DNA from: Actinomucor elegans
Lineage: Eukaryota; Mucoromycota; Mucoromycetes; Mucorales; Mucoraceae
DNA: 64,000 nucleotides
NCBI GenBank assembly: GCA_026027325.1
Contig: JAMSLZ010000018.1
Coordinates: 1-64,000 of the forward strand
Direction: 5' to 3'
Below, piece by piece: positions 42,724-54,008 of the stretch (positions within the stretch are counted from its first letter, which is position 1; the number at the start of each line of letters is the position of its first letter). Position numbers and translations under genes: made by a program. Below the pieces are notes generated by a model. The model was given only the letters and a program-made list of their open reading frames with translations. It searched no databases and had not been told where the DNA came from.

Positions 42724-42950
42724 AAACACGAAAGAAAAGGAATCTTGAATTTCCACTTTCCTAAAAAAACAAAAAAATTAACTACGTCACTTGGCAGCTG
42801 AAATCAACTCACAGAAACAAAAACAAAAAACAAAAAAAAATCTGGGGAAGTTTGAAGCGCTATTGATTGTATTTTTACAAAACATATATATAATAACTTA
42901 CTACTCATTACTAAGTCGATTCAGTGTGCACTGACTCTAGTGGGGGAGCA

Positions 42951-43235
42951 TGTGGTGAAATCCACATATAACATTCTATATTATATTAAAAAGACGGGAT
43001 TCATTTAATAACTATCCATCAAAAGAGGGAGTTTTGAATCACCGCTGAAAATACAATTAATGAAGAATGAACATAGATTAAAAAGACCTTTGATTGTTAC
43101 TAAGAGACCATTTCTTTGGAAGTATAAATACAAGAGATACAAGCTAGATAGAAAAACTTAACTCACTTTGAATCAATAAAACCCCATAAAACGGTTCTAA
43201 CTGATTCACTCGCTTTTTATTCAATTTTTACCGCA
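42951..43235 (+). repeat. 3' LTR of chromovirus E
   Basis: The 285-bp LTR is uninterrupted, and so shows the empty site of the family 4 insertion (CCACATATAACATT). Bases 42724-42950 upstream are untranslated sequence ending in the polypurine tract. Confidence 0.93.
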
Positions 43236-43240
43236 CACTT

Positions 43241-43554
43241 GAGGAAAGGCTTTTAGCCATCATCGATAGGTATTTGATTTCACCGTTTATGATCTGGTAA
43301 AGGACAGCACCTACTCCTACGTTGGATGCATCCGTAGCTACACAGAAAGGATGATTTAAGTCAGGATATGAAATCACTGTATCATTTAATAAAGCTTTCT
43401 TTAGATTGTTAAAAGCATTTTCATGTGTAATATTCCAGATCTTATCCAGTGATTTTTCATTGCGTAATGCATCAAGAGGAGCCATTAAAGTGGATACTTT
43501 TGGAATTAAAGATCTCAGATAAGAAATCAATCCAGTGTATCTCATGATGTCTTT
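43241..43554 (-). pseudogene. RNase H first half of chromovirus H
   Basis: It encodes KDIMRYTGLISYLRSLIP and CVATDASNVGVGAVLYQ, the end of the thumb region and the first RNase H acidic motif. It lies between the E and G insertions. Confidence 0.9.
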
Positions 43555-43559
43555 ACCAG

Positions 43560-44063
43560 TGTTGTATTCCACCTACTATTTTGCATCGACATAATAGTAA
43601 GGAATCAACTGTTCATTTATGTCATACACGGACTCTATCTGATAACCCAATCAGATTAACGAGGCCTGCATAAATACAAGCGATGTGTCATCCTTAGAAC
43701 TATTAGCCAATAATCCTTACAAGAAACACGCGGCATCATACTATCGAGTAGTATCGAGTGTATCTCAAGATAAGACCTGAATATCGAATAACGCGTGGGT
43801 TATACAATTACAACAATGCGTGGTTGAAAGGCTTATTAGTGGCTGCTGGGATTGGACTCCGTTGTACGGCCATGCGTGCTGATAGATATTGAATGCTACA
43901 CTATCAAGCTCTGATGAAATGTATATAAAGAAGACTTGATTTTGAATTGTGAATAAAACATTAGAATAACTTTTACTATCAGGATAGCTGATTCCATTGA
44001 CTGTCTATTCTTTTATTATTGTATTTTAAATTATATCCTTCGTCTTTAGCACCGGATATAACA
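43560..44063 (+). repeat. 5' LTR of chromovirus G
   Basis: TGTTGTATTCC...GGATATAACA, with TATATAAAGAAG as a likely TATA box and AATAAAAC downstream. The leader starts with seven T. Confidence 0.95.
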
Positions 44064-44108
44064 TTTTTTTGAATCAAGCTTTTTCCAACAATTACAATCT
44101 TATTACCA

Positions 44109-47100
44109 ATGTCTTCTCCTGCTGCCTCCATTCACTCTGGTGAACCTACTGTTTCTGTTGCTCAAGCCAACTTACCTGTTCTTGATGCATCCATGGAAGA
44201 ATCTTCTGGTTCTGCTGCTTCTTTTGTTGATCGACAAGTGCAAGCTGAAGAATCTCTCCGTAGTATGCAAGATACTATCAACCAACTCACTATTGAGTTA
44301 ACCATTCTTGCTGCTCGTCTCTCGTCTCCTTTGTCTGGTGATAATCTCGATGATTTCCAGGCTGAATACTTGCAGAAGGATAGTGTTCTTAAGGCTGTTA
44401 TCGCTACCAAAGCCTTAATTGAGAAATCCAATGCTGACTCTGTCAAGTATGCTCGCGCTGTTGTTGATCCCAAGGCACCCATCAAGGTTTCTAGTGTGTG
44501 TCCCAACAACATGCCTTATCTTCAATGGGTTGGTGAAGTTCATGAGCCTAACGCTCATATTTTTATCGATGCTGCTGCTTGTTTGACACGTTTTCAAAAC
44601 GTAATGTATGCTCATCGTTTGGACTTCGACACCAACTATGAACGATTAGTGTTGTCTCAAATGTCGCAAGCTCAACTTACCTGGTATGAAGTTGAGTTTC
44701 ATCAGAACGCTCGTGCCGCTGGTATTGCTTCCCCTACTTGGCTCATGTTCAAGAATGAGTTCCTCTCTCGGTTTGGTACAACCGTTGATGAAGATCGTGC
44801 TGCCTGTGCTCGCTCTCTTGTTGACATCAAGTTAGCCAAAGGTGAATCTCTTTTTGCTTTCATTGATCGCTTCAATGATCTCCGTCGTCGTGCTGTTGAC
44901 CAGTGCTTACCTGCCTCCATTCTTGTGGATAAGTTTTTACACGCTTTGCCCACTGAATTTGCTGACAAGGTCATTACTTCGCGTCTTTCCTTACCAAAGG
45001 ATCAAAAGTCGAATGTGGATGTAGTGATGCGTCTTGCTCGTGAACTGTACAATGACTTGTACAAAGAGAAAGGTCTTCCTGGTGTCTCTGCTTCTGTTTC
45101 TTCTGCTTCTGGTTCTTCTTCGCGTGTGTCAAACATACCTTCTGCTGCCAACTATGTGCACCGTGAAAGTGACAAGTCTCGTCACGCTGTTCCTTCTTCT
45201 CTTGGTGTTGCCTCTTCTGCCATGTCTATTGGTAAGGTTGCCAAACGTCCTTCTTCTACTGCTTCCACTGGGAAATATTGTTCTTTTCACAAAGTCAATA
45301 CCCATGATACTGCCAACTGTAAGGCTATCTCTCGTGCGTCATCTGTTATTGCTAACCAGCAACCTCTTGCTGCTGCTTCCGGTTCTTTGCCTTCTTCAAG
45401 TCAAGTTCCTATTAACAATCGTACTTGTCATTCGTGTGGAGCTCCTGGTTGGACACGCCAGCATCGTTGCAATACTGCTGTGCGTAACGATCCCAATCAA
45501 GGACCAACTCATCGTTTTGGGATGATGAGTATTGCAGGTGCTGCTTCTCGTGCCTTTGGTTCTTCTGGTGCTATTGCATCATCTTCTGCTTCGTTGGCTC
45601 CGGCCTCGAACCTATCGACAGTTGCTCCCGCAGTAACTCCATTCAATTCCGAAGTTAGCTCTTCATCTTCTGCTGTTCCTGTTCAGGAACACATGAATAT
45701 CGATGAACACGCAGCCGTCCAGGCACAACTTTGTAAGTCAAACATATTTTCAAATTTACCCAAACAAAGATCTAATGCGATTCTTTTACCTATTGTTGTG
45801 CAGAACATTCGCGTCTACGCATACTTGGATACAGGCTGTACGTTCAGCATATGTTCTCCTCGCTTCTTTCGTTCTCTTGGTGTTGGCTTTACGCCTTCAT
45901 CTGGTACGGTTCAGCTTGGTCATGTTAACACGCAACAACCTAGGATTGGTTATACTTCTTTGAACATTTTGTACAATAAAATACAATTGAAGCATAAATT
46001 TGAATTGTTTGATTTCTATACAGAGGACGATAGTGCGCCTATTTTATTTGGTCTTGACATTATGCCTCTTCTTAACATCGCTATCACTGGGTTGGTATCA
46101 ACTTGGGATGATCATACTGGTCCTGCATTGCCATCACCAATCGATCCTGAAGATATCAAACCTAATAATAGTCCTTTTGGTACTGCTGATGAACGCCAAT
46201 TGATGCAATCTAAACTTAAACCACTGTTAGCTGCAAACGCTAATATCGATTTGAAGAATACCTACTGCAATTTGCCTGGCGCAATAGTACAATTGGAAAC
46301 GCAACCCGGTAAAGTAGCTTACCGTAAGCCATACCCAATTCCTATTGCCTACAAGCAATCCGTATTAGATCAAATTGAAACTTGGAAAAATGAAGGTGTA
46401 ATAGAAGTTGCACAAAGTCACACCGGCTTTAATTCTCCCCTTCTATGTGTTAGTAAGAAAAATGCTGATGGTATCTATTCGTTTAAGAAGCCTAGAGTAG
46501 TAGCTGACGTTCGTGAGTTAAACTCGATTCTTATTAGTACGGATAAGTACAATATACCTCTCATTTCGGACATCCATGAACGCTTAAGTAATGCCAAAAT
46601 CATTACTAGTATCGATATCCATTCTTGCTTCACTAGCTTCCTCGTTGACCCTGCTCACAAAAGCAAGTTAAACTTTATGTGTCCTTTTACTAACTTGCAA
46701 TATACTTTTCGCAAAGTATGTTTCGGTGTGTCCTTTATTGCTAATTTGGTACAAAGGACCTTAACTAACTTGTTCAGTGACCTTCCTTACGTAACGATCT
46801 ATATCGATGACATTTGCATCAGTACCAATGATTCTCTAGCACATCATACTGATTGTGTAGCCGAAGTTATCCGTCGCCTCACAAACGCAAATCTTCAACT
46901 TTCTCCAGAAAAGATTGTACTTGCTCAGAAAAGTATTCACATTTTGGGTTGGTCAATTGTAGATGGTAAATTGATGCCTGATCCAAGAAAAGTATCAAAT
47001 GTACACACCTGGCCTCTTCCTCAGACGGGTAAAGACATTATGCGATACTTGGGTTACTTCAATTACTTTCGTTCTGCGATTCCTGGATACAGTCGTTTAG

Positions 47101-49346
47101 CAGCTCCACTTGATGAGTTACGCAGTAGTAAATCACTTGCAGCTATATGGTCTGACAAACACACGCAAGCTTTTCGCAACTTGCAAGCAGCCTTGTCGTC
47201 TGCTCTCGTGTTATCTCCTCCTGACTTTCGTTACCGTTTCCATGTCGCAACTGACGCGTCTAAAACTGGTATTGGTGGAGTCATTTACTATATCAAAAAT
47301 GATACGGTTCATTATGTGACTATGGCTTCTCGCAAGCTATCTACCTCCGAAATGAATTACAGTACAACAAAACGAGAATTACTTGCTATTGTCTACATGT
47401 TGACTAAGTATCATAAATGGTTATTTGGTATTAAATTCACTTTGCATACTGATCATAAAAGCCTTATCTTTTTACATGATCAAAGCACCCCCAACACCTT
47501 GATGCTGACTTGGTGGGACACTATTTTTTCTTTTACGTTCGATGTTGTTCATATTCCTGGAATTAAGAACATCATTCCCGATACTCTTAGTCGACTGTTT
47601 TCTGATGACGAACCCAACAGTCTGGAGGAGGGTGGAAATATTGTTAACCATCAAAACATATTTGAGAACCATAAGAAAAGATATAATACCACGCGTTCTG
47701 AACGTAAACTGCAAATACGGTATCCTACAGATAAAAACAAGTCACGCAAAAGAATACTATCTGCTAGAAACGGGACTGAAAATAAAACAAGAGGAAATTA
47801 CGCCTTTTCATCTTTCCCAACAGTTTCTACAAACTACGATGATAATACCAATACATCATCCAACCACATTGACTCATCCAATACTACATCGTTCGATAGT
47901 TACAATAAGACACCTCTTATTTCTCGCGCAATGCAATATGCTGATTATATGACACCACCTGAAAAGGATCGCGTTTCTATTATTATGAAAGCACACTTGC
48001 TTGGCCATTTTGGCGTAAATGCAATTGAGAAAACTATTCACAATGATTACAAATTACATTGGACTAATTTGCGACAAGACATTCAAAGAGTTATCAATGA
48101 TTGTGAAGCTTGCCAAGCACATGGTATCTATCGAGTTGGTTATCACCCTCCTAGAAGCGTGTTGCCTGACGGTGTCTTCGATCATATCTGTATAGATCTC
48201 GGTGATTTCAATACTACATCATCTCGTGGTAATAACTTTATGTTAGTTGTAGTAGATTACTTTAGTCGATTTACAATTCTACGTGCACTCCCTGACAAGA
48301 GTAGTTACAGTGTAGCAAAAGAATTACTTCACATATGTTGTCAGTTCGGATTCCCTCGGATCATCACGCATGACAATGGTATGGAATTTGTGAATGAAGT
48401 GGTTAAACAATTTATACAAATGAGTGGCATGGATAGACGGCTTAGCTTGCCCTATACTCCTACTGGAAACAGTGTAGTAGAAAGCTATGTTGGCATCTGT
48501 AAACGTAGTATTATCAAAGCGTTAACTGCTAATGCTGTTGAACCTGAATCTTGGGATTTGTATTTAGACGTGATCCAATACTCTGTCAATTGTCAGTATT
48601 CGCGATTGCATAAATCTCGTCCTTTTGCGGTTATGTTCAATAGACAGCCTAATGACTTTATCGACTACACGGATGTAAAACCTACCATCAATATCGAGAA
48701 ATCTGATAGTAAACTCATTGATAAGAAGCTGAAATATGTCAAAGATGTCATTATTCCTTCTATTGCTAAACGCATTAAAGAGACACAATTAAACGATCAT
48801 TTAAAATTCCAAAAGAATAACAAGATCATTGAAACAAAGTACCCTCTTAATTCTAAAGTTATGATCGTGAACGTACTCAAATCATCTAAACTGCAGCCCA
48901 GATGGTTAGGTCCTTTTATCATTAAAGGCTACACCAAGCATGGTAGTTACATTTTAGAAGATCTCACTGGCTCTTTATTATCTCGTGATGTACCTACGCA
49001 TCAGATAAGACTGATTCAATCAGGAGATCAACGATCTGAAAGCGAACTTAACGAGAAACATTATGAGGTACAAGCAATTGTAAACCATCGACTCTTGCCA
49101 GACGGTGAATACGAGTATTACGTGCATTGGGTTGGATACGATGACCAAGAAAAATACAATACTTGGCAGACGGTTGATACCTTCGATTCGAAGAAACCTA
49201 TTCAAGACTATTGGACACGTCGTCAAGCAACCATTGCAAGCACAACAGGTAGATCCCTGCCTAATACTATCAACAAGCGAAGAATACCTGCTCGTAATAA
49301 ACACAGCAGATCGTTTGTACCTAAAGCATATAATACAAGATCTTGA
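44109..49346 (+). CDS. Gag-Pol polyprotein with chromodomain (chromovirus G)
   Basis: This 1745-aa frame has Gag with CSFHKVNTHDTANC and CHSCGAPGWTRQHRC (C-x2-C-x8-H-x-C); protease YLDTGCTFS (about 574); reverse transcriptase IYIDDICIS (about 898); RNase H TDASKTG (about 1049) and TDHKSL; integrase finger CQAHG, then CIDLGDF, HDNGMEF and NSVVESY; a GPF-type region (WLGPFIIKGYTKHGSYIL); and a chromodomain (about 1650-1702, YEVQAIVNHR, YYVHWVGYDD). All catalytic residues are present and no break is seen. The start is the first ATG, 45 bp after the LTR. The S/A-rich Gag C-terminus is long for the group. Confidence 0.95.
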   Translation: MSSPAASIHSGEPTVSVAQANLPVLDASMEESSGSAASFVDRQVQAEESLRSMQDTINQLTIELTILAARLSSPLSGDNLDDFQAEYLQKDSVLKAVIATKALIEKSNADSVKYARAVVDPKAPIKVSSVCPNNMPYLQWVGEVHEPNAHIFIDAAACLTRFQNVMYAHRLDFDTNYERLVLSQMSQAQLTWYEVEFHQNARAAGIASPTWLMFKNEFLSRFGTTVDEDRAACARSLVDIKLAKGESLFAFIDRFNDLRRRAVDQCLPASILVDKFLHALPTEFADKVITSRLSLPKDQKSNVDVVMRLARELYNDLYKEKGLPGVSASVSSASGSSSRVSNIPSAANYVHRESDKSRHAVPSSLGVASSAMSIGKVAKRPSSTASTGKYCSFHKVNTHDTANCKAISRASSVIANQQPLAAASGSLPSSSQVPINNRTCHSCGAPGWTRQHRCNTAVRNDPNQGPTHRFGMMSIAGAASRAFGSSGAIASSSASLAPASNLSTVAPAVTPFNSEVSSSSSAVPVQEHMNIDEHAAVQAQLCKSNIFSNLPKQRSNAILLPIVVQNIRVYAYLDTGCTFSICSPRFFRSLGVGFTPSSGTVQLGHVNTQQPRIGYTSLNILYNKIQLKHKFELFDFYTEDDSAPILFGLDIMPLLNIAITGLVSTWDDHTGPALPSPIDPEDIKPNNSPFGTADERQLMQSKLKPLLAANANIDLKNTYCNLPGAIVQLETQPGKVAYRKPYPIPIAYKQSVLDQIETWKNEGVIEVAQSHTGFNSPLLCVSKKNADGIYSFKKPRVVADVRELNSILISTDKYNIPLISDIHERLSNAKIITSIDIHSCFTSFLVDPAHKSKLNFMCPFTNLQYTFRKVCFGVSFIANLVQRTLTNLFSDLPYVTIYIDDICISTNDSLAHHTDCVAEVIRRLTNANLQLSPEKIVLAQKSIHILGWSIVDGKLMPDPRKVSNVHTWPLPQTGKDIMRYLGYFNYFRSAIPGYSRLAAPLDELRSSKSLAAIWSDKHTQAFRNLQAALSSALVLSPPDFRYRFHVATDASKTGIGGVIYYIKNDTVHYVTMASRKLSTSEMNYSTTKRELLAIVYMLTKYHKWLFGIKFTLHTDHKSLIFLHDQSTPNTLMLTWWDTIFSFTFDVVHIPGIKNIIPDTLSRLFSDDEPNSLEEGGNIVNHQNIFENHKKRYNTTRSERKLQIRYPTDKNKSRKRILSARNGTENKTRGNYAFSSFPTVSTNYDDNTNTSSNHIDSSNTTSFDSYNKTPLISRAMQYADYMTPPEKDRVSIIMKAHLLGHFGVNAIEKTIHNDYKLHWTNLRQDIQRVINDCEACQAHGIYRVGYHPPRSVLPDGVFDHICIDLGDFNTTSSRGNNFMLVVVDYFSRFTILRALPDKSSYSVAKELLHICCQFGFPRIITHDNGMEFVNEVVKQFIQMSGMDRRLSLPYTPTGNSVVESYVGICKRSIIKALTANAVEPESWDLYLDVIQYSVNCQYSRLHKSRPFAVMFNRQPNDFIDYTDVKPTINIEKSDSKLIDKKLKYVKDVIIPSIAKRIKETQLNDHLKFQKNNKIIETKYPLNSKVMIVNVLKSSKLQPRWLGPFIIKGYTKHGSYILEDLTGSLLSRDVPTHQIRLIQSGDQRSESELNEKHYEVQAIVNHRLLPDGEYEYYVHWVGYDDQEKYNTWQTVDTFDSKKPIQDYWTRRQATIASTTGRSLPNTINKRRIPARNKHSRSFVPKAYNTRS

Positions 49347-49559
49347 GTTGCTTAATTGCACTCTGCAAGTGTAATTGTCTTTTCCCTTATGTTACTTTTT
49401 TCCTATAATGGTTTTTTACAAGGTTTTTTATGACAGTTTACATTACACACGATCTTACATCTAACACAATGCTTACATCCTATCCTTTCGTTCTTATGAT
49501 TATTACATCTTTAATACAAAGATACTTCTAAGGTGATGACCTCATCTGGAAGGGGGCAA

Positions 49560-50063
49560 TGTTGTATTCCACCTACTATTTTGCATCGACATAATAGTAA
49601 GGAATCAACTGTTCATTTATGTCATACACGGACTCTATCTGATAACCCAATCAGATTAACGAGGCCTGCATAAATACAAGCGATGTGTCATCCTTAGAAC
49701 TATTAGCCAATAATCCTTACAAGAAACACGCGGCATCATACTATCGAGTAGTATCGAGTGTATCTCAAGATAAGACCTGAATATCGAATAACGCGTGGGT
49801 TATACAATTACAACAATGCGTGGTTGAAAGGCTTATTAGTGGCTGCTGGGATTGGACTCCGTTGTACGGCCATGCGTGCTGATAGATATTGAATGCTACA
49901 CTATCAAGCTCTGATGAAATGTATATAAAGAAGACTTGATTTTGAATTGTGAATAAAACATTAGAATAACTTTTACTATCAGGATAGCTGATTCCATTGA
50001 CTGTCTATTCTTTTATTATTGTATTTTAAATTATATCCTTCGTCTTTAGCACCGGATATAACA
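49560..50063 (+). repeat. 3' LTR of chromovirus G
   Basis: It is apparently identical to the 5' LTR. Bases 49347-49559 are 3' untranslated sequence. Confidence 0.95.
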
Positions 50064-50068
50064 ACCAG

Positions 50069-50965
50069 TACGTGGACGAGGAAACTCGAGAACGTTGATC
50101 AACTTGCGACGATCCATCGATATGCCACGAGGAGCAATCGTGAAACCTAGTAAATTGATCTTATTCTGGAAAAACTTACATTTTTTGGGTTGCAGTTTAA
50201 GATTGACTTCTGTCAATTTATTAATTACTAGGCTTAAGTGATGCTTATGTTCCTCAATAGAGTTACTTTTAATTACTACATCATCTACAAATCATCTAGC
50301 GAATGGCATACCTTCAAGAGCAATACTCATTGTCCTTTGCATGACACTTGATACATGCTTAACACCAAACACAGTGCCGATTGGAGTATACTGAATTCCA
50401 CGCCAAGTGAAATTAAGTTTATGTGCATGATCAGGATATAGCAATAATGAATTGAAAGCAGACTTCAGATCCAAAGTACTGTAAATGGATGCGCCTTTAA
50501 GCTCTTCAAATAATTCATTGATAATAGGTAATGGCATACGATCAATCGATTGCAATAGTGCATTAACGTGTCTAGGATCATGACAGACTCGATGTCCTGT
50601 TATTTCGCCTTTACCATTGGTTTTTGGAACTACTGTTATAGGACAATTCCATTCAGAATGACCAGTAGCACGTTTTATAAAACCTTCATTCAACCATTCA
50701 TTTATTTGCTTATCTACAACTTCATGATATGTAATTGGTACAGGATATGGCTTACGATAAGCAGTTACGTTAGGTGGTGTATTGATGTATACCACGCTTT
50801 CGGGAATAGTGCAGAACTTTCCTTTTGTTCTTTCCTCATTTGCTGCTATGAAAGGTTGAATATAACTCATTGCTTGTTCATATTCCTCTGTGGTTCCAGT
50901 AGGATTATTGCCAAGCTCATTGAGTTCTTGTTTGACTTGTTCTAACAATTCACTGTCATTGTTAT
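50069..50965 (-). pseudogene. Reverse transcriptase of chromovirus H
   Basis: It encodes CTIPESVVYINTPP, the fingers and palm (FVDD at about 50275) and the connection to 43554. A TGA codon stands just before FVDD, at about 50290, where a tryptophan-like codon would be expected, so this copy is dead even without its insertions. Confidence 0.85.
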
Positions 50966-51469
50966 TGTTATATCCGGTGCTAAAGACGAAGGATATAATT
51001 TAAAATACAATAATAAAAGAATAGACAGTAAATGGAATCAGCTATCCTGATAGTAAAAGTTATTCTAATGTTTTATTCACAATTCAAAATCAAGTCTTCT
51101 TTATATACATTTCATCAGAGCTTAATAGTGTAGCATTCAATATCTATCAGCACGCATGGCCGTACAACGGAGTCCAATCCCAGCAGCCACTAATAAGCCT
51201 TTCAACCACGCATTGTTGTAATTGTATAACCCACGCGTTATTCGATATTCAGGTCTTATCTTGAAATACACTCGATACTACTCGATAGTATGATGCCGCG
51301 TGTTTCTTGTAAGGATTATTGGCTAATAGTTCTAAGGATGACACATCGCTTGTATTTATGCAGGCCTCGTTAATCTGATTGGGTTATCAGATAGAGTCCG
51401 TGTATGACATAAATGAACAGTTGATTCCTTACTATTATGTCGATGCAAAATAGTAGGTGGAATACAACA
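50966..51469 (-). repeat. Solo G-type LTR
   Basis: The 504-bp LTR in reverse orientation has GTTAT on both sides. It has a few substitutions relative to the LTRs of element G. It interrupts chromovirus H between protease and reverse transcriptase. Confidence 0.93.
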
Positions 51470-51474
51470 GTTAT

Positions 51475-52673
51475 ATCGTCTTATGGAGTCAAGTTTATTA
51501 TGTTCAGAATTGGATTCATCATACTTTATAGGAAGTCCAGTTATACCAATTCCAAAAGAAGTCATTAAGTCAATGCCAATACTTAAATCGTAATTATTTG
51601 TAAGTTCCATAACTTCCAGTTTACGAGTAAGTGTTTTGTTATTGCATCTTAAGGTGACTTCTGTAGTGCCAATTCTTTTTACAGTAGATTTAGAGTCAGC
51701 TAATTTAATATGCTTGATGTCATCATTTAAAATTGGAAGTATAGGTAGGTTTAATTTTTTAACAACGTCTTTATTAATAGCGCTATGATTTGCACCCGTA
51801 TCTAGTATAGACACCAGACGCTCCGGTATGTAGTTCCTTCTAATGACGAGAATAGGAAACGTAATAGAATCGTTAATATTTTTGAAATCCTTAGTTATTG
51901 TATTTTTAGATGAATACTTACATTCTAAGGCACACCGATTTAACTGCGAATTAACTTGTTCACTAATATCGATATTTCCAGCGTTTGTTCGTTCAGACAT
52001 GCGACTTATGGGCTGGAAACGAGGTTCACTAGAGTTCACATGACTCTTAGCCTCTATAAATTCGTTACAGCGATGTCCATAGTTCCATACTCGCTTACAA
52101 TAATGGCAGAGTTTATTATTGGAACCAGAACTAGAACCAGATCCAGATCCCCGACCATGAAACTTGCTATTCTTATGAGAAGGAGACGGAATAAAACCTT
52201 TATTGACCTTATTATTGGCCTTATTAGGTTCAATCTTGTCCAAGAAACCAGAGTCAGAGTCCACTCGGGGACGTTTTCCATTCAAGGACAAGAAAGACGA
52301 GTCATCACCTGAAGCGATCACCAAATCAATAAGCTCACCAATGGAGTTAGGTAGCTTCTTGCCAAAGTGACAAGCAATGGCCTGTTGGGACCGGCCACGA
52401 ACCTCCTCACGCAGAGACACAAAGAAAGTAACAGCTAGTTGCGTGTTGTCTTCCATACCAGCTTCACGACGCAACTTTTGGAACCGGCTTGCATACTCAC
52501 GGTTGGTTTCGTATCTTTCTTGACGTATAGAACCAACTTTGGCCATTAACAAGAATTTACGATACGGAGTATCGAAGTGATCCAACAAAGAAGAACGAGC
52601 AGCAGACCAAGACATACCCTTAGACAACAGTGCTTCTTCGAACCAAGAGTTTTGCTCGTTGTTTAAACACATA
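51475..52673 (-). pseudogene. Gag C-terminal half and protease of chromovirus H
   Basis: It encodes WFEEALLSKGMSWSAARS, a basic S/G-rich segment, the knuckle CHYCKRVWNYGHRC (C-x2-C-x7-H-x-C) and the protease (ILDTGANHSAIN, SIGIDLMTSFGIGITGLPI). It joins 53076 upstream after removal of the family 1 solo repeat, and 50965 downstream after removal of the G-type LTR. Confidence 0.9.
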
Positions 52674-53075
52674 GAGCAACGTTAAAAATAAAAAAAAATA
52701 AAAATTAGTTTTTAAATTAAATAGTGTTTTTTGTAATTATATTTTTTTTTGTTTAACACTTTTTTATTGTAATTTTTGAAAGTTTGGTAATTAACGTAAA
52801 AATAAGAAATTGCAATAATTATGCAAAACTTATAAAGATTAAACTTTTATATTACTTTTCAATACAATTAAACTTTTTTTTTTCATAATATTTCACACCA
52901 GATCGAAACCCTGTTGTGCGACAATTTTTTTCTTTTAAAATTGATTAAAAAGCACGCCGTAAGTTTTTTAGCAACTTACAACTTGATAAATAAAGAAAGC
53001 TATATAATTTTAATTTAATAATATGAAAATAATTATAATATATATATTAATTATTAATGGTATGTAATGTAGCTC
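52674..53075 (+). repeat. Solo terminal repeat, GA..TC family 1 (young)
   Basis: The 402-bp repeat is almost identical to 4798-5199. ATA flanks both sides (52671-52673, 53076-53078). Removing it restores the H Gag frame (LLPM followed by CLNNEQNS). Confidence 0.93.
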
Positions 53076-53551
53076 ATAGGCAACAAGCGCTCCCAATTGG
53101 TATCCAAGTCTTGAACATGGGCACGGAGTACCTTCTCGAAACAAACGCAAAAATCATGAGCCGAGTCATACATGTCTTCACGAGGCTTCCATTGGTGTTC
53201 ACCTCTTAATTGAAGAAAAGGTAGACCAGCAGGTACAATCGCAGGGCGATGGGATGCAGAGACAGGACCAGAAGTGGATGAAGATTCACCCATAATCTTG
53301 AGGTAAGAGTTTTGGGCTTGTTTAAAGTGGGCTAGCTTCTCTTCAGCAGATTTGTAGGCCACATATGCCTCGTTGGCAGCAGGAGAGTTAGGATCTTGAC
53401 GAACCAGGGCAGCCAAACGAGTAAACAGCATTCTAGAGTTTTCAGTTAATGCTTGAACTACATCAGAGGCATCATCAGGGGTTGAATCAATAGTAGATTG
53501 ATTCTCGGAGAAAGCTTGCTCAACTTCACCAATGGGACCAGAAATGACACC
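53076..53551 (-). pseudogene. Gag N-terminal half of chromovirus H
   Basis: It encodes VEQAFSENQSTID, RLAALVRQDPNS, LPFLQLRGEHQW and LDTNWERLLPM. An ATG at about 53611 (MSAQAPV) is the likely original start, but a stop lies between it and the open frame, so the 5' end is damaged or contains an unrecognised intron. Confidence 0.8.
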
Positions 53552-53647
53552 TCAAAGATTCGAAGAAAAAAGCTAAAAATAAATGCTCATTACAGGGGCT
53601 TGAGCAGACATAGTAAGTGTAATAAAGCGTGAATTCAAAAAGTAAAA

Positions 53648-53951
53648 TGTTGTGTTTGCACAGTGAAATAATAAAGAAGACTAAAAAGAGTACTTTTTGA
53701 GACTGTGCTTTATTAACAAAGATGAATATAAAGATGAAGATCCTATAACTATGTCTAAACTAAACCTATTTATACTAATCGTCTATCTAAGTGTGGTGAA
53801 GAGGATTTAAGATGTTATGTTATAGGTCTATGTTCTAGATATATCCATCTGAGACATGAATCTTAAACATATCAACTCATAAGTGCTTCCGTAAAGATGA
53901 GATTGATAATGAATAAGTTATTATTCATACAATAGTCTCTATTCTATAACA
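53648..53951 (-). repeat. 5' LTR of chromovirus H (A-type)
   Basis: The 304-bp LTR has small deletions relative to 29810-30118. The internal leader on its left begins with four T. Confidence 0.92.
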
Positions 53952-54008
53952 AATGTTTTTGCTGTTTTTTGATTATTTTTCTTAATGTTTTTATGTGTTT
54001 TCTTGCTT

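Larger units (their letters stand above)
34435..43235 (+). mobile_element. Ty3 chromovirus E, with two nested insertions
   Basis: E-type LTRs (TGTGGTGAAATCC...TTTTACCGCA) lie at 34435-37028 (split by the family 4 element) and 42951-43235. CACTT duplications are at 34430-34434 and 43236-43240. GTGGGGGAGCA is the polypurine tract. Without the family 4 insertion and a J-type solo LTR it is about 6.0 kb. It interrupts chromovirus H within RNase H. Confidence 0.93.
43560..50063 (+). mobile_element. Ty3 chromovirus G, intact full-length copy
   Basis: The 6504-bp element has 504-bp LTRs (43560-44063 and 49560-50063) that look identical, with ACCAG on both sides. GGAAGGGGGCAA is the polypurine tract before the 3' LTR. 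The single gag-pol frame is open. It is probably the youngest insertion in the nest and possibly still active. Confidence 0.96.
29810..53951 (-). mobile_element. Ty3 chromovirus H, spread over 24 kb by nested insertions
   Basis: A-type LTRs at 29810-30118 and 53648-53951 share the sense strand, and AATGT duplications flank the outside (29805-29809, 53952-53956). Between them, minus-strand gag-pol pieces join in order once five insertions are removed: a family 1 solo repeat, a solo G-type LTR, full element G, full element E, and DDE family 3. The element itself is then about 5.4 kb. GGGAGGGGATAA before the 3' LTR is the polypurine tract. Confidence 0.92.

Noticed and set aside
45034..45525. 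163-aa hydrophobic frame in chromovirus G
   Set aside because: It is a shifted-frame shadow of the serine/alanine-rich Gag.
53561..53611. Intron at the start of the chromovirus H Gag
   Set aside because: GT and AG borders exist, but no combination I tried joins the ATG to the open Gag frame; mutation is as likely.
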